Source of the DNA: JAVBPP01 sp031549535
GTDB lineage: Bacteria > Bacillota > Clostridia > Oscillospirales > Acutalibacteraceae
Direction of reading: 5' to 3'
DNA: 46,962 bases
NCBI GenBank assembly: GCA_031549535.1
Contig: JAVBPP010000065.1
Span: 1 to 46,962, forward strand
The translations under genes and the position numbers were made by a program. The notes below the pieces were generated by a model. It was not told where the DNA came from, searched no databases, and was given only the letters and a program-made list of their open reading frames with translations. Shown piece after piece: positions 38,325 through 46,962 of this stretch (position 1 is its first letter; every line of letters starts with the position of its first letter).

Positions 38325-39968
38325 ATGGCAAAACAAATTATCTTTGGAGAAGAGGCCCGCAAGGCTCTGCAGAGCGGTATCGACAAGCTGTCTAATACCG
38401 TTAAAATTACCCTTGGCCCCAAGGGGCGCAACGTTGTTTTAGATAAAAAATACGGCGCTCCGCTGATTACCAATGACGGTGTCACCATCGCCAAGGAAAT
38501 TGAGCTGGAAGACGCGTTTGAGAATATGGGCGCCCAGCTGATTAAGGAAGTAGCCACTAAGACAAATGATGTCGCGGGTGACGGCACCACAACGGCCACT
38601 CTGCTTGCGCAGGCGCTTGTGCGCGAGGGCATGAAGAATGTCGTTGCCGGCGCGAATCCCATGGTCGTAAAAAGAGGCATTCAGAAGGCGGTTGACGCCT
38701 CTGTTGCAGCGCTGCAGAAGAACGCGAATCCCGTCACCACCACAGAGGATATTGCGAGAATTGCCACCATCTCCTCCGCAGATGAGGAACTCGGCAAAAT
38801 TGTTGCGGAAGCCATGGAAAAGGTCACGGCGGACGGCGTTATTACCGTAGAAGAGTCAAAGGTAGCCTACACAGAGTCCGAGGTTGTGGAAGGCATGCAG
38901 TTTGACCGCGGCTATATCTCCCCCTACATGGTAACGGATACCGATAAGATGGAAGCTGTCATTGATGACGCGCTTCTGCTCATCACAGACAAGAAAATTT
39001 CCAGTGTGCAGGATATTCTGCCTCTGCTGGAGCAGGTCATTCAGGGCGGCCGCAAGCTGGTTATCATTGCAGAGGATGTGGAAGGCGAAGCGCTCTCCAC
39101 CATCCTGCTGAACAAATTGCGCGGCGTGTTCACCTGTGTGTGCGTTAAGGCTCCCGGCTTTGGCGACAGGCGCAAGGAAATGCTGCAGGACATCGCCATT
39201 CTCACCGGCGGCGAAGTTATCACATCCGACCTTGGCCTGGAGTTGAAGGATACCCAGATTTCCCAGCTCGGCAGAGCCCGCCAGGTTAAGGCGCAGAAAG
39301 AAAATACCATTATTGTAGATGGCGCAGGCGAGAAGGATGCTATCGCAGCCCGCGTAGCCCAGATTCGCACACAGATTGAAGACACCAGCTCTGATTTCGA
39401 CCGTGAGAAGCTCCAGGAGCGCCTTGCGAAGCTGTCCGGCGGTGTTGCAGTCATCAAAGTCGGTGCAGCAACCGAGACAGAGATGAAGGAAAAGAAGCTG
39501 CGCATTGAGGATGCTCTCGCCGCCGCAAAGGCAGCGTTTGAAGAGGGCTCCGTTGCAGGCGGCGGTGTAGCGCTGATGAACACCATTTCCGCAGTGAAAG
39601 ATGTTCTTGCAGGTGCAACTGATGCAGATGAAAAGACCGGTATCTCCATCGTACTGAAGGCGTTGGAAGAGCCTGTCCGCCAAATCGCGCTGAACGCAGG
39701 GCTTGAGGGCTCCGTCATTGTCAACGAAATCATGACCAACGGTAAAATCGGTTACGGCTTCGATTTTTCCAAGGATGAGTATACCGATATGGCAACAGCC
39801 GGTATCCTTGACCCGACCAAGGTTGTGCGCTCCGCTCTGCAGAACGCAGCAAGCGTTGCGGGCATGGTGCTCACCACGGAAAGCCTTGTCACCGATAAGC
39901 CAGACCCGCAGGCAGACGCAGCCAACGCAGCAGCCATGGCAGCTGCCCAGGGCGGCGGAATGTACTAA
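38325..39968 (+). CDS. groEL: GroEL chaperonin
   Basis: This 547-residue protein-folding chamber subunit shows KITLGPKGRNVVLDKKYG, the ATPase loop NDVAGDGTTTATLLAQALV and the GGGVALMNTI region. It ends with the typical GGGMY tail. AGGAGG precedes ATG 38325. It is co-transcribed with groES. Length and motifs are entirely normal. Confidence 0.98.
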   Translation: MAKQIIFGEEARKALQSGIDKLSNTVKITLGPKGRNVVLDKKYGAPLITNDGVTIAKEIELEDAFENMGAQLIKEVATKTNDVAGDGTTTATLLAQALVREGMKNVVAGANPMVVKRGIQKAVDASVAALQKNANPVTTTEDIARIATISSADEELGKIVAEAMEKVTADGVITVEESKVAYTESEVVEGMQFDRGYISPYMVTDTDKMEAVIDDALLLITDKKISSVQDILPLLEQVIQGGRKLVIIAEDVEGEALSTILLNKLRGVFTCVCVKAPGFGDRRKEMLQDIAILTGGEVITSDLGLELKDTQISQLGRARQVKAQKENTIIVDGAGEKDAIAARVAQIRTQIEDTSSDFDREKLQERLAKLSGGVAVIKVGAATETEMKEKKLRIEDALAAAKAAFEEGSVAGGGVALMNTISAVKDVLAGATDADEKTGISIVLKALEEPVRQIALNAGLEGSVIVNEIMTNGKIGYGFDFSKDEYTDMATAGILDPTKVVRSALQNAASVAGMVLTTESLVTDKPDPQADAANAAAMAAAQGGGMY

Positions 39969-39987
39969 TACTAATTCCAAAAAACAA

Positions 39988-40056
39988 AAACCTCTATATT
40001 ATTTTCATCGTAAAACCACATACAGAAAAGCTTTTACGATGAAAATAAAGAGGTTT
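39988..40056. repeat. 69-bp inverted-repeat hairpin after groEL
   Basis: AAACCTCT (39988-39995) pairs with AGAGGTTT (40049-40056), and inside it ATTTTCATCGTAAAA (40001-40015) pairs perfectly with TTTTACGATGAAAAT (40032-40046) around a 16-base loop. It starts 20 bases after the groEL stop. There is no T run after it, so its role as terminator is doubtful. It may be a small mobile repeat or an mRNA-stabilising hairpin. Confidence 0.8.
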
Positions 40057-40074
40057 ATCGCTGGAAGTTGTATA

Positions 40075-40177
40075 ATACCAATCACCATTAAGAATACTTC
40101 CTGCAAAATTCGGCAAGAGCGCATACACGAAACGCTCGTTACCGAATTTTGCAAGTATTCTAAAAGGTGATTGGTAT
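40075..40177. repeat. 103-bp MITE-like inverted-repeat element
   Basis: The ends are ATACCAATCACC (40075-40086) and its reverse complement GGTGATTGGTAT (40166-40177). Similarity continues inward through AGAATACTT and GCAAAATTCGG, then to a short AGCG/CGCT stem, leaving a small loop. It codes for nothing. Close matches to its ends occur alone at 6928-6938 and 7610-7619, suggesting a repeat family spread in this genome. Confidence 0.8.
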
Positions 40178-40199
40178 AAGTTGATTCTTTAGATTAAAA

Positions 40200-40247
40200 G
40201 GAAACCGGCTGGTAAATTTCTTTGCCAGTCGGTTCCCTTTTTCTTTT
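40200..40247. terminator. Terminator between convergent groESL and the PIG-L gene
   Basis: GGAAACCGGCTGGTAAA (40200-40216) pairs with TTTGCCAGTCGGTTCC (40221-40236), with a few G-T pairs, around a 4-base loop. CTTTTTCTTTT follows on the plus strand. On the minus strand the same hairpin is followed by TTTTAATC, so it may act in both directions. Confidence 0.85.
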
Positions 40248-40273
40248 ATAGCGGTTGACTATAGCTCTATTTA

Positions 40274-41089
40274 TTATTCCAATAGTTCAAAACGTCCAAC
40301 AGGTAAATTAAAGCAATGTGTATGCCTGGGGGAGAGCAGGCGCAGACCCTCCGCGCTTTCGTAATCTGTTTCCATGGCAAACTGCTGGGCGAGCAGCTTG
40401 ATGGAGAGTATTAAGCCCGGCTCCATTTGCGTTGCGTGGCATTGCATGGCTTTGATTTTTAGGTCTTCATAGGCGGAAATATCCACAAAGGTGTTGGGTT
40501 TATCTGTGTAATAAAAGCCGATGACAGGAACCGTCCAAATATCTGTGCGGGGCTTGTTATCCACATATTCCGGCAAAAAGGGGAAACGTGCATCCAGCAG
40601 CGCGGTCTGCACGGCGTGTGCCACCTTGATATGATCCTCGTGAAACTCATTTTCGAGGTTCGGGTCTGCGGTGAATACAGCATCCGGTTGAATTTTGCGG
40701 ATAATGGGCATGATGGCGTCCGCAATTTCGCGCATGGAGGCCTTGGTGCGGTCGCCGAAACCCAAAAAGCCGGCGTTTTTCATGCCCAGGCAATTCTGCG
40801 CCGCGAGCACTTCCTTCTGCCGCACGGTGTAGCCCTCTCCGCAATAAGTCAAATCTGTGAAGCGGTCATCCAGCACAGTCAACTCATAGACTTCCGCGCC
40901 CTTGTCAATCAGCATGGCGATGGTGCCGCCTGCCGCAATTTGGTTATCGTCCGGATGCGGCTGGATGAACAGAGCGCGTTTGATGCCGTCCAGTTTGGGC
41001 GGCTCACAGATTTTTTGCGCAGCGGGCGCTACCGCCCGAAACAGCTTGCGCTCCATGCGCAGCCGAACACTGACTTGCTTTTTTGCCAT
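40274..41089 (-). CDS. PIG-L/LmbE-family deacetylase
   Basis: This 271-residue protein carries the zinc-binding motif FIQPHPDDNQIAAGGT, GFGDRTKASMREI and the ENEFHEDHIKVAHAV segment with the later ligand His. The family removes acetyl groups from GlcNAc-type sugars or related compounds. The substrate here is unknown; a sugar metabolite linked to the MATE exporter just upstream is possible. The N-terminal 30 residues are basic and not a signal peptide. It is the last gene of the minus-strand operon and ends at the shared terminator. Confidence 0.85.
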   Translation of the reverse strand: MAKKQVSVRLRMERKLFRAVAPAAQKICEPPKLDGIKRALFIQPHPDDNQIAAGGTIAMLIDKGAEVYELTVLDDRFTDLTYCGEGYTVRQKEVLAAQNCLGMKNAGFLGFGDRTKASMREIADAIMPIIRKIQPDAVFTADPNLENEFHEDHIKVAHAVQTALLDARFPFLPEYVDNKPRTDIWTVPVIGFYYTDKPNTFVDISAYEDLKIKAMQCHATQMEPGLILSIKLLAQQFAMETDYESAEGLRLLSPRHTHCFNLPVGRFELLE

Positions 41090-41108
41090 GCCAAATCATC
41101 CTTTCAGT

Positions 41109-42479
41109 TTAAATCGCAATCTTGGGCGTTTTCCAGCGCCCGGATTTTACAAACCAAAGCCCCAACAGCAGGGTGCCGAAGGAGGCGATGCCAAACGCCA
41201 GTCCAACGCCGTTCAAGCCCATATCCAACCAATAAACAAAGGCGTAGGCGAGCGGGACACGCAGAAAAATGGAGCTGATGACTGTGTTGAACAGCGCCAT
41301 TTTCGTGTAGCCCGAGCCGATAATCAAGCCGCCAAAGCAAAAAGAGGCGGAAACAACGAGATAATCAATCGAAACATAACGCAGGTAGGGGATGCCGGTT
41401 GCAATCACCTGCGGGTCCGCTGTAAATATATGAAATAGCTGGGCGGGAAACAACTGCACAATGCCAAACATAAGTACAGCAATTGCGACATTGATATAAA
41501 TCCCGACATAAACGGTGCGCAGCGCCCTTTTATGCTCGCCTGCGCCGATGTTTTGCCCTGTCATAGAGGCGATTGCGTTGCTCATGGCGAGAAAGGGCAT
41601 GATGGCAAAGGCGTTGAGTTTTCCGCCGATGCCCTGGCAAGCTGCCGCCACAAGCGCGTTTGGCAGGGAGTTTACCAGTGAGGTCAACATTAAAAAAGAA
41701 AAATTTAAAACCAGCTGCTGAATGGAACTGGGGAAGCCGATGCGAATAAGCTGCGCTGCCTTTGTTCGGTCAAGGGCGAAATCTCGCGCCTGATATTCCG
41801 CAAAGAAATTTTGCCGAAACAGATACCATAGAGAGAGCACAACGCTCAAGGCCTGGGACGCAATGGTCGCCCAGGCAGCTCCCGCTGCACCCATGTGGAA
41901 ATAGCGTACCAGCAGAACATCTAAAAATACATTGGCAACGCAAGCGATGCTCACAAACCAGAGCGGCCGCTTGGAGTCACCCATCCCGCGTAAAACGGAG
42001 GAAATGACATTATAGGCGAACATAAATACCGTGCCCATCATGCAGATGTTCATGTAAGCGAGTGCTTCGGGAAAGGCCTCCTCTGGGGTTCTTAGCGCGA
42101 TAAGCACATACTTCCCGAATAGCAGCATCCCAACGGTGAAAACGGCGGCCAGGATGAGATACAGGAAAGACATAGTGCCGATGGTTTTCCGCTGGTCCGC
42201 AAAGCGTTTCGCCCCCGCATACTGCGCAACCATGATTGTGCCGCCGACAGAAAGGCCGAAGGCAATTCCTGTGACAAGAATATTGATTTGCCCGCCGATG
42301 GAAACACCCGTAATGGAGTTGGTGCCGGAAAAATGGCCGACAACGATGAGGTCAACCACCGAATACAGCGCCTGAATGATATTGGAAAGCAAAAAGGGCA
42401 AAGAAAAGCGAATCAATTGCTTCGGCACACTGCCGGTGGTTAGGTCGTTGTGAAATTTATGTTCAGCCAAGGGTTCCAA
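41109..42479 (-). CDS. MATE-family efflux transporter
   Basis: This 456-residue protein has about twelve hydrophobic helices. It opens with the MATE pattern LIRFSLPFLLSNIIQALYSV, then VDLIVVGHFSGTNSITGVSI, SVGGTIMVAQYAGAK and, in the second half, MTGQNIGAGEHKRALRTVYV. These export drugs or metabolites using a sodium or proton gradient; the substrate is not predictable. The start may be TTG 42479 or TTG 42470; both lie near AAAGG. It starts six bases after tex. Confidence 0.92.
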   Translation of the reverse strand: MEPLAEHKFHNDLTTGSVPKQLIRFSLPFLLSNIIQALYSVVDLIVVGHFSGTNSITGVSIGGQINILVTGIAFGLSVGGTIMVAQYAGAKRFADQRKTIGTMSFLYLILAAVFTVGMLLFGKYVLIALRTPEEAFPEALAYMNICMMGTVFMFAYNVISSVLRGMGDSKRPLWFVSIACVANVFLDVLLVRYFHMGAAGAAWATIASQALSVVLSLWYLFRQNFFAEYQARDFALDRTKAAQLIRIGFPSSIQQLVLNFSFLMLTSLVNSLPNALVAAACQGIGGKLNAFAIMPFLAMSNAIASMTGQNIGAGEHKRALRTVYVGIYINVAIAVLMFGIVQLFPAQLFHIFTADPQVIATGIPYLRYVSIDYLVVSASFCFGGLIIGSGYTKMALFNTVISSIFLRVPLAYAFVYWLDMGLNGVGLAFGIASFGTLLLGLWFVKSGRWKTPKIAI

Positions 42480-42485
42480 ACCTTT

Positions 42486-44651
42486 CTAATCTTGTTCTTT
42501 GGGCTTTTTCATTGTCAAGGAAATCCGTTTTTTTGCCACATCCACAGAAATAACCCAAACGGTGACGATTTCACCAACCTTAAGTGCCTCGCTTGGGTGC
42601 TTAATAAAGCGGTCGGTAATTTGCGAAATGTGAACAAGGCCATCCTGGTGTACGCCGATATCCACAAATGCGCCGAAGTCGATGACGTTGCGTACCGTGC
42701 CCTGGAGCTCCATGCCGGGCAGTAAATCTTTCATGTCCATAATATCTGTGCGCAGCATGGGCGGCGGCAGCTCATCACGGGGGTCACGCCCGGGCTTGAG
42801 CAGCTCGCGGACAATGTCTTTCAGTGTCGGCACGCCGATTTCAAGCTGCTGTGCGGCGGACTCCTCACCGATAGCGGCTAGCTTTTCGGCTAAACCTGCG
42901 ATATTCCCACCCTTGACATCGTTCAGAGAATAGCCGCATAGGGAGAGCAGCTTTTTGGCCGCGGCATAGCTCTCCGGGTGAACGCCGGTGTTATCCAGCA
43001 CATTCTTACTTTCCGCAATGCGTACAAAACCCGCGCACTGTTCAAACGCCTTTGCGCCGAGCTTGGGAACCTTTTTCAGTTGAGAACGTTCAAAAAACGC
43101 GCCATTTTCTTCCCGGTAGGCAACAATATTTTTCGCAATGCTTGCGTTGATGCCTGCAACCTGCGTCAGTAACGGGGCGGAGGCGGTGTTTAAGTCCACA
43201 CCCACATTGTTCACACAGTATTCCACTGTGCCATCCAGCGCTTCGCCCAGCTCCTTTTTGGGCATGTCGTGCTGATATTGCCCCACGCCGATGGCTTTGG
43301 GGTCAATTTTAACCAACTCTGCCAGCGGATCCTGCAGCCGCCGCGCGATGGAGACCGCGCTGCGCAGGGAGACGTCATATTGCGGGAATTCCTCCGCCGC
43401 GAGCTTGGACGCGGAATAGACCGAAGCGCCCGCTTCGCTGACGACCATATAGGCAAGCTTGCCCGGCAAATCATGAATGGCATCGGCAGTGAAAATTTCC
43501 GTCTCCTTCGACGCTGTGCCGTTGCCGATGGCGATTACTTCTATGCCGTGTTTTTGAATCAAGCTTTGCACCGTGGCTTTGGCCTGCTGCTTTTGCGCCT
43601 CGGAGTGCGTGACGTAGATGACGCCCGTGTCCAGCACACGGCCTGTGGCATCCACCACTGCGACCTTGCAGCCTGTGCGGTAGCCGGGGTCAAGCCCCAG
43701 GGCAACTTTGCCCTTAACAGGCGGTTGCAACAGCAGCTCGCGCAGATTGACGGAAAACACCTTGATAGCGGCGGCGCTGGCGCTTTCGGTCAGTGCGGCG
43801 CGCATTTCGCGCTCCACAGAGGGTGCAATCAAGCGGTCGTAAGCGTCCTTGCCCGCTTCGCGCACGGTTTCCGTGCAAGGGGAGCCGCTGGCGTTAAGCG
43901 TTAGGGAGGCAATTACATTTGCTGCTTTGGCCGCCTCAATGCTCACCGAAACGCGCAGGAATTCCTCTTTTTCGCCCCGGTTTATGGCAAGCACACGGTG
44001 CCCCTGAATCTTTGCCACCGGCTCGCTGAAGTCGTAATACAGGGTGTAGACGCTCTCTTTTTCCGGATCAACGGCCTTGGCGCTTACAGTGCCGGTGGCG
44101 TGGAACAGGTTGCGCAGCCTGCGGCGAATATCCGCATTGTCCGAAATGTTTTCCGCAATAATATCCATGGCGCCCTGCAACGCTTCCTCTGCGCTTGCAA
44201 CGCCCTTTTCCTCGTCAATATACTGCGCCGCGAGCGCAGGCGGAGCTTCGCTGTTTGGGAGCTGCGCGTAGATGGCGTCCGCCAGCGGCTCCAGCCCCTT
44301 TTCCTTGGCAATGGAGGCGCGGGTGCGCTTTTTCGGGCGATAGGGGCGGTAGATATCCTCAATTTCCGCGAGCGTGGCGGCCTTATCCAGTGCGGCGGAA
44401 AGTGCCGGTGTCAGCTTTTCCTGCCCGTCAATCGAACTGCGCACTTCCTCGCGCCGCTTGTCCAGATTACGCAGATATTCCAGTCGCTCCGAAAGCTCAC
44501 GGATGATTTGGTCGTCCAAAGTGCCGTGCTGCTCTTTGCGGTAGCGGGCGATAAAGGGGATGGTGTTCCCCTCATCCAACAGTTTTACGGTATTCTCCAC
44601 CTGCCAGGGTTGCAGGTGAAATTGTTCGGTTAAGCTCGCGAGGATATCCAT
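42486..44651 (-). CDS. tex: Tex-family transcription/RNA-binding protein
   Basis: This 721-residue protein starts at ATG 44651 after TTGGAGA. Tex blocks are the N-terminal helical domain (NTIPFIARYRKEQHGTLDD), a YqgF/RNase H-like domain (KVALGLDPGYRTGCKVAVVD), helix-hairpin-helix motifs (LLTQVAGINASIAKNIVAYR) and a C-terminal S1 domain (LQGTVRNVIDFGAFVDIGVH). Tex binds nucleic acid and affects transcription and stress responses. It lies 13 bases after the DnaC-like gene. Confidence 0.95.
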   Translation of the reverse strand: MDILASLTEQFHLQPWQVENTVKLLDEGNTIPFIARYRKEQHGTLDDQIIRELSERLEYLRNLDKRREEVRSSIDGQEKLTPALSAALDKAATLAEIEDIYRPYRPKKRTRASIAKEKGLEPLADAIYAQLPNSEAPPALAAQYIDEEKGVASAEEALQGAMDIIAENISDNADIRRRLRNLFHATGTVSAKAVDPEKESVYTLYYDFSEPVAKIQGHRVLAINRGEKEEFLRVSVSIEAAKAANVIASLTLNASGSPCTETVREAGKDAYDRLIAPSVEREMRAALTESASAAAIKVFSVNLRELLLQPPVKGKVALGLDPGYRTGCKVAVVDATGRVLDTGVIYVTHSEAQKQQAKATVQSLIQKHGIEVIAIGNGTASKETEIFTADAIHDLPGKLAYMVVSEAGASVYSASKLAAEEFPQYDVSLRSAVSIARRLQDPLAELVKIDPKAIGVGQYQHDMPKKELGEALDGTVEYCVNNVGVDLNTASAPLLTQVAGINASIAKNIVAYREENGAFFERSQLKKVPKLGAKAFEQCAGFVRIAESKNVLDNTGVHPESYAAAKKLLSLCGYSLNDVKGGNIAGLAEKLAAIGEESAAQQLEIGVPTLKDIVRELLKPGRDPRDELPPPMLRTDIMDMKDLLPGMELQGTVRNVIDFGAFVDIGVHQDGLVHISQITDRFIKHPSEALKVGEIVTVWVISVDVAKKRISLTMKKPKEQD

Positions 44652-44664
44652 AGTATGTCTCCAA

Positions 44665-45648
44665 TCAATCATTCTTCAATTGCCGGATATCATTCCCAAC
44701 AAATAAAAAGGTTGCGTAGCAGGAAATGATGCGCGAGGTCACGCGGCGGGAGTATTTCTGCTCCAACTCCTCCGGCGTGAGGTTGGTGCTGATAATGACG
44801 GGCGCGGCCTTATTCAGCCGCGTATTAATGATATTATAGATGCTCGATACGGTGAACGAGGTCGTGAATTCCACGCCCAGGTCATCCAAAATCAACAAGT
44901 CGCAGTCCAGCAGGCTCTGCTCTGTTTCGCCGTAGCTGTCGCGGTTGTTGCCGAAGCGCTCTTTTTCCAGCTTGTTTAACAGGTTCTGTGCGGAGCCGTA
45001 AATCACGCTGAAGCCCTTTTTAATTACCTCTCCCGCAATCGCAAGCGAGAGGTGCGTTTTACCCAGACCTGTTTCCCCCTGGAACAAAAGACTGGGCGCG
45101 CCCTTGCCAAACTGCCGCGCATAATCGCGGCAAAAATCCAATACCAGCTGCATGTGTCCGCGCGGGGAATTGCCCAGTTCCGGCGACTTGAGGGTGGAAT
45201 AGTAATCCAGCGAGAAATTTGCAAAGGTGGATTGCTCGGCAGGGGAGAACTCGCTGAGCTGAGAAAAGGCAAGGGAACGCAGCAATTGTTTGTGGCACTC
45301 GCACAAAACGCCGCCGGTTTGCCCTTTATCTTCGCACAGGGTGCAGTTATATTGCATATCCAGATAGTTTTCGGCATAGCCGTGCTGCCGCAGCAGCAGC
45401 TTCTCGCGCTCCTGCGCGGCGAGATTGTGTTCGGCAAGCGTTTGGATAAACTGCTGTGCATCGTCACTCATGCCGATAGCCTTGAGAATTTCCACCCCTG
45501 CCGCGCTGATGGTTTCTTCCAGCTCCCGCAGCTCCGGAATTTTAGCGAAGGCCTCGGCGCGCCGCTGCTCCAAAGCGTGCGCGGCTCTATCCCGCCGGCG
45601 TTGCAGCTCACTTGCCGCCTTGTTATAAATCGTGCTGCTGTATTTCAT
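44665..45648 (-). CDS. DnaC/DnaI-type AAA+ helicase-loader ATPase
   Basis: This 327-residue protein has an N-terminal coiled coil, a Cys cluster (CTLCEDKGQTGGVLCECH) typical of DnaI-like zinc modules, Walker A LFQGETGLGKTHLS, Walker B LLILDDLGVE and sensor IISTNLTPEEL. It should load the replicative helicase at origins. GGAGGAG precedes ATG 45648. It follows the DnaD-like gene by seven bases, a pairing seen in Firmicute primosomes and in phages. With no phage genes around, a chromosomal loader is likely. Confidence 0.88.
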   Translation of the reverse strand: MKYSSTIYNKAASELQRRRDRAAHALEQRRAEAFAKIPELRELEETISAAGVEILKAIGMSDDAQQFIQTLAEHNLAAQEREKLLLRQHGYAENYLDMQYNCTLCEDKGQTGGVLCECHKQLLRSLAFSQLSEFSPAEQSTFANFSLDYYSTLKSPELGNSPRGHMQLVLDFCRDYARQFGKGAPSLLFQGETGLGKTHLSLAIAGEVIKKGFSVIYGSAQNLLNKLEKERFGNNRDSYGETEQSLLDCDLLILDDLGVEFTTSFTVSSIYNIINTRLNKAAPVIISTNLTPEELEQKYSRRVTSRIISCYATFLFVGNDIRQLKND

Positions 45649-45655
45649 GCCGGTG

Positions 45656-46651
45656 TCACTCCTCCTTTTTTCGATAGGCGGCGGGGATATGAATCGCCTT
45701 TTGCTTGAATTTTTCCAAATCGTAGGAGGCGGCGGCCTTGCCCGTTTGTTTCGGCTTTCGCTCCTCCTTCTTTTTCTCTAAGTATGCCTGGGCGTCCTCC
45801 TCGGAGCGGATGCCGTTTTCGTGCCATTCTATTAGGATTTTATGCATATAAGAAAAACTGACCCGCTGGACAGCGTTTACCATCTTTTCATAGGCGAGAT
45901 ACAGGGCCTCGGCGGCCATGCCCCAGCTGTGCCATTGGCGCAGATACTCGCTCTGCGCGGCGGTGGGGCGGGGATTGGCAAGGCCGGCAATTGCGGCAAA
46001 ACGCTTCCAAAGGCTGTTGCAGCCGCGCAGGGCGGTAATTTGTTCATCTGCTTTTTCAATACTGTCGATTTCTCGCGTGCCCCAGTCCCGTCCAACGGCA
46101 CCGATATACAGCATGCTGGTTTTGCCAATGGAGGCGGCATATTCCAGCAGCATCAAAATCACTTCAATCGGCAGGCCGTATTGGTCATGCATCATTAAAA
46201 GCGAGCACTGCCCGTCATAGCCAATGGTGCGCCCAAGTTTTTCCTGCGCGTGCTGGAACAGATAGCGTATTTCCTGTGACTCCTCACAACGTGCGGCAAT
46301 CTGTTCACTGGAGGGCTTGGTCTCCGGCAGTTCCGGCAGTTCTTTCGCCTTGGGTTTTGATTCCGGTGCGGGGGGAGGAGCCTCGGGTGCGGGCGCATGT
46401 ATCTGCGGCTCTCCGGCCTTGTTCAGGATACCCTGCTGCACCCAAAACATCAGATAGTCCTCCACGTCTCCCGCCTGCATCTTCAAATCCTTGCAGAGAG
46501 TGAATAAATCCGGATTCTCCGGCGAGTGCCGCAAAATCCAGAGCAGCACTTTCAGTTGCTCACCGGTGGCCAGGCGCAAAAACGTGTCCGCTATTTGTGC
46601 CGGGACAGGGAACATAGCGCCCCAGGCGGCGGGATTCATGGCGTAACTCAT
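45656..46651 (-). CDS. DnaD-domain primosomal protein
   Basis: This 331-residue protein has an N-terminal winged-helix DDBH1-like domain (about 20-80), a Pro/Ala/Lys-rich linker (85-110), then a first DnaD-like region (QYGLPIEVILMLLEYAAS) and a second (VSFSYMHKILIEWHENGIRS) with the typical YxxKILxxWxxxGI pattern. DnaD-type proteins remodel DNA and recruit the helicase loader. The ATG 46651 overlaps the preceding stop by four bases. It is paired with the loader ATPase downstream. The exact gene name (dnaD or dnaB-like) is left open. Confidence 0.85.
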   Translation of the reverse strand: MSYAMNPAAWGAMFPVPAQIADTFLRLATGEQLKVLLWILRHSPENPDLFTLCKDLKMQAGDVEDYLMFWVQQGILNKAGEPQIHAPAPEAPPPAPESKPKAKELPELPETKPSSEQIAARCEESQEIRYLFQHAQEKLGRTIGYDGQCSLLMMHDQYGLPIEVILMLLEYAASIGKTSMLYIGAVGRDWGTREIDSIEKADEQITALRGCNSLWKRFAAIAGLANPRPTAAQSEYLRQWHSWGMAAEALYLAYEKMVNAVQRVSFSYMHKILIEWHENGIRSEEDAQAYLEKKKEERKPKQTGKAAASYDLEKFKQKAIHIPAAYRKKEE

Positions 46652-46962
46652 AGGCCCCCCTGTTTTTGGTAACGCTGCATCAGGCGCTCAAAATTGCCAT
46701 GCAGCATCCACTCTTTCTCCTCGGGTGTCATCGGAATTTCTAAAAAGCGCTCCAGCTCCTCGCTGGAATCCCACATTGGATAATCCGTCCCGAACAGGAC
46801 GTGATCCGCGCCGAATACATCAATCAGCATCCGGGCAAAAGGCGGGCGGATGGCAAACAGGCTGCTGCATGTATCCACATAAATTCCCAATTGCGCCAAC
46901 TCTTTCGCGTTGTTGCCCCATTCCGAATAGCCGCCGAAGTGCGCGGCGATAATGTCCAGCTT
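46648..46962 (-). CDS. Amidohydrolase (TIM-barrel), C-terminal part; 5' end outside window
   Basis: The open frame runs off the right edge and 104 residues are visible. IIAAHFGGYSEWG and VDTCSSLFAI with HVLFGTDYPMWDSSEEL match the amidohydrolase-2 family, in which the late Asp binds metal. Substrates in this family range from decarboxylated aromatic acids to sugar acids, so no specific function is offered. Its stop overlaps the DnaD gene start by four bases, so it heads or lies within the same operon. Confidence 0.85.
   Translation of the reverse strand, partial: KLDIIAAHFGGYSEWGNNAKELAQLGIYVDTCSSLFAIRPPFARMLIDVFGADHVLFGTDYPMWDSSEELERFLEIPMTPEEKEWMLHGNFERLMQRYQKQGGL

Noticed and set aside
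38856..39980. 374-codon open frame antisense to groEL
   Set aside because: It mirrors the GC-rich third-base pattern of groEL, is Cys/Leu/Asn-rich with no recognisable domain, and has no ribosome site.
45656..46651. DnaD/DnaC-like pair as a prophage remnant
   Set aside because: Such pairs occur in phages, but the neighbours (tex, MATE, PIG-L, amidohydrolase) are chromosomal and no phage structural or integrase gene is present.

Overview
The window looks like chromosome from a spore-forming anaerobic Firmicute (class Clostridia). I infer the Oscillospirales/Ruminococcaceae group from the mid-range GC, the sporulation genes (spoIIGA-sigE, spoVM), the gene order yicC-remA-gmk-rpoZ-priA-def-fmt-rsmB-rlmN-prpC-prkC-rsgA-spoVM, the HrcA/CIRCE-type groESL operon and a T-box-controlled aminoacyl-tRNA synthetase. 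Two glycosidases without signal peptides (GH29 and GH89) suggest a gut, glycan-using lifestyle.

Positions 1-7,920 are an accessory island built around an RHS/YD-repeat polymorphic toxin. A 5'-truncated RHS gene (51-2387) ends in a variable tip with a probable SH3-like part, a ricin-type lectin domain and a zinc-peptidase-like HEARH domain. Behind it lie seven small AT-rich genes. Four have clear lipoprotein signals and the others have a signal peptide or membrane anchor. They alternate with broken pieces of GC-rich RHS core and an orphan toxin-like tail. This is the usual layout of a bank of displaced RHS tips with immunity genes. The unusual point is that almost every candidate immunity protein is exported, so the toxins may act on the cell surface. 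This is the most novel part of the window.

Positions 7,920-10,742 hold a T-box riboswitch and a valyl-tRNA synthetase of the archaeal/alpha-proteobacterial type without the usual C-terminal coiled-coil arm. Convergent to it is prs (PRPP synthetase). Then come the sporulation pair spoIIGA-sigE, an intracellular alpha-L-fucosidase, and a convergent Rossmann/SAF-domain oxidoreductase.

Positions 16,808-30,283, minus strand, are one long housekeeping cluster from a near-consensus promoter at 30,254-30,283: yicC, remA, gmk, rpoZ, priA, def, fmt, a membrane zinc peptidase, rsmB, rlmN, prpC, prkC, rsgA, and two very short genes: a 55-residue Cys-rich hydrophobic protein and the 28-residue spoVM. The genes are tightly spaced or overlap. 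They link nucleotide supply, translation start and rRNA modification, ribosome maturation, Ser/Thr phosphorylation signalling and spore coat assembly.

Positions 30,335-40,250 carry a wall-anchored 5'-nucleotidase-like esterase, a histidine phosphatase, bioY, a GH89 alpha-N-acetylglucosaminidase followed by htpG, and CIRCE-groES-groEL. Positions 40,274-46,962, minus strand, form another operon: an amidohydrolase (partial), a DnaD-like protein, a DnaC/DnaI-type ATPase, Tex, a MATE transporter and a PIG-L deacetylase. Inverted-repeat elements of about 70-103 bp lie at 32,202-32,304, 39,988-40,056 and 40,075-40,177. I saw no tRNA, rRNA, CRISPR array or intact transposase.
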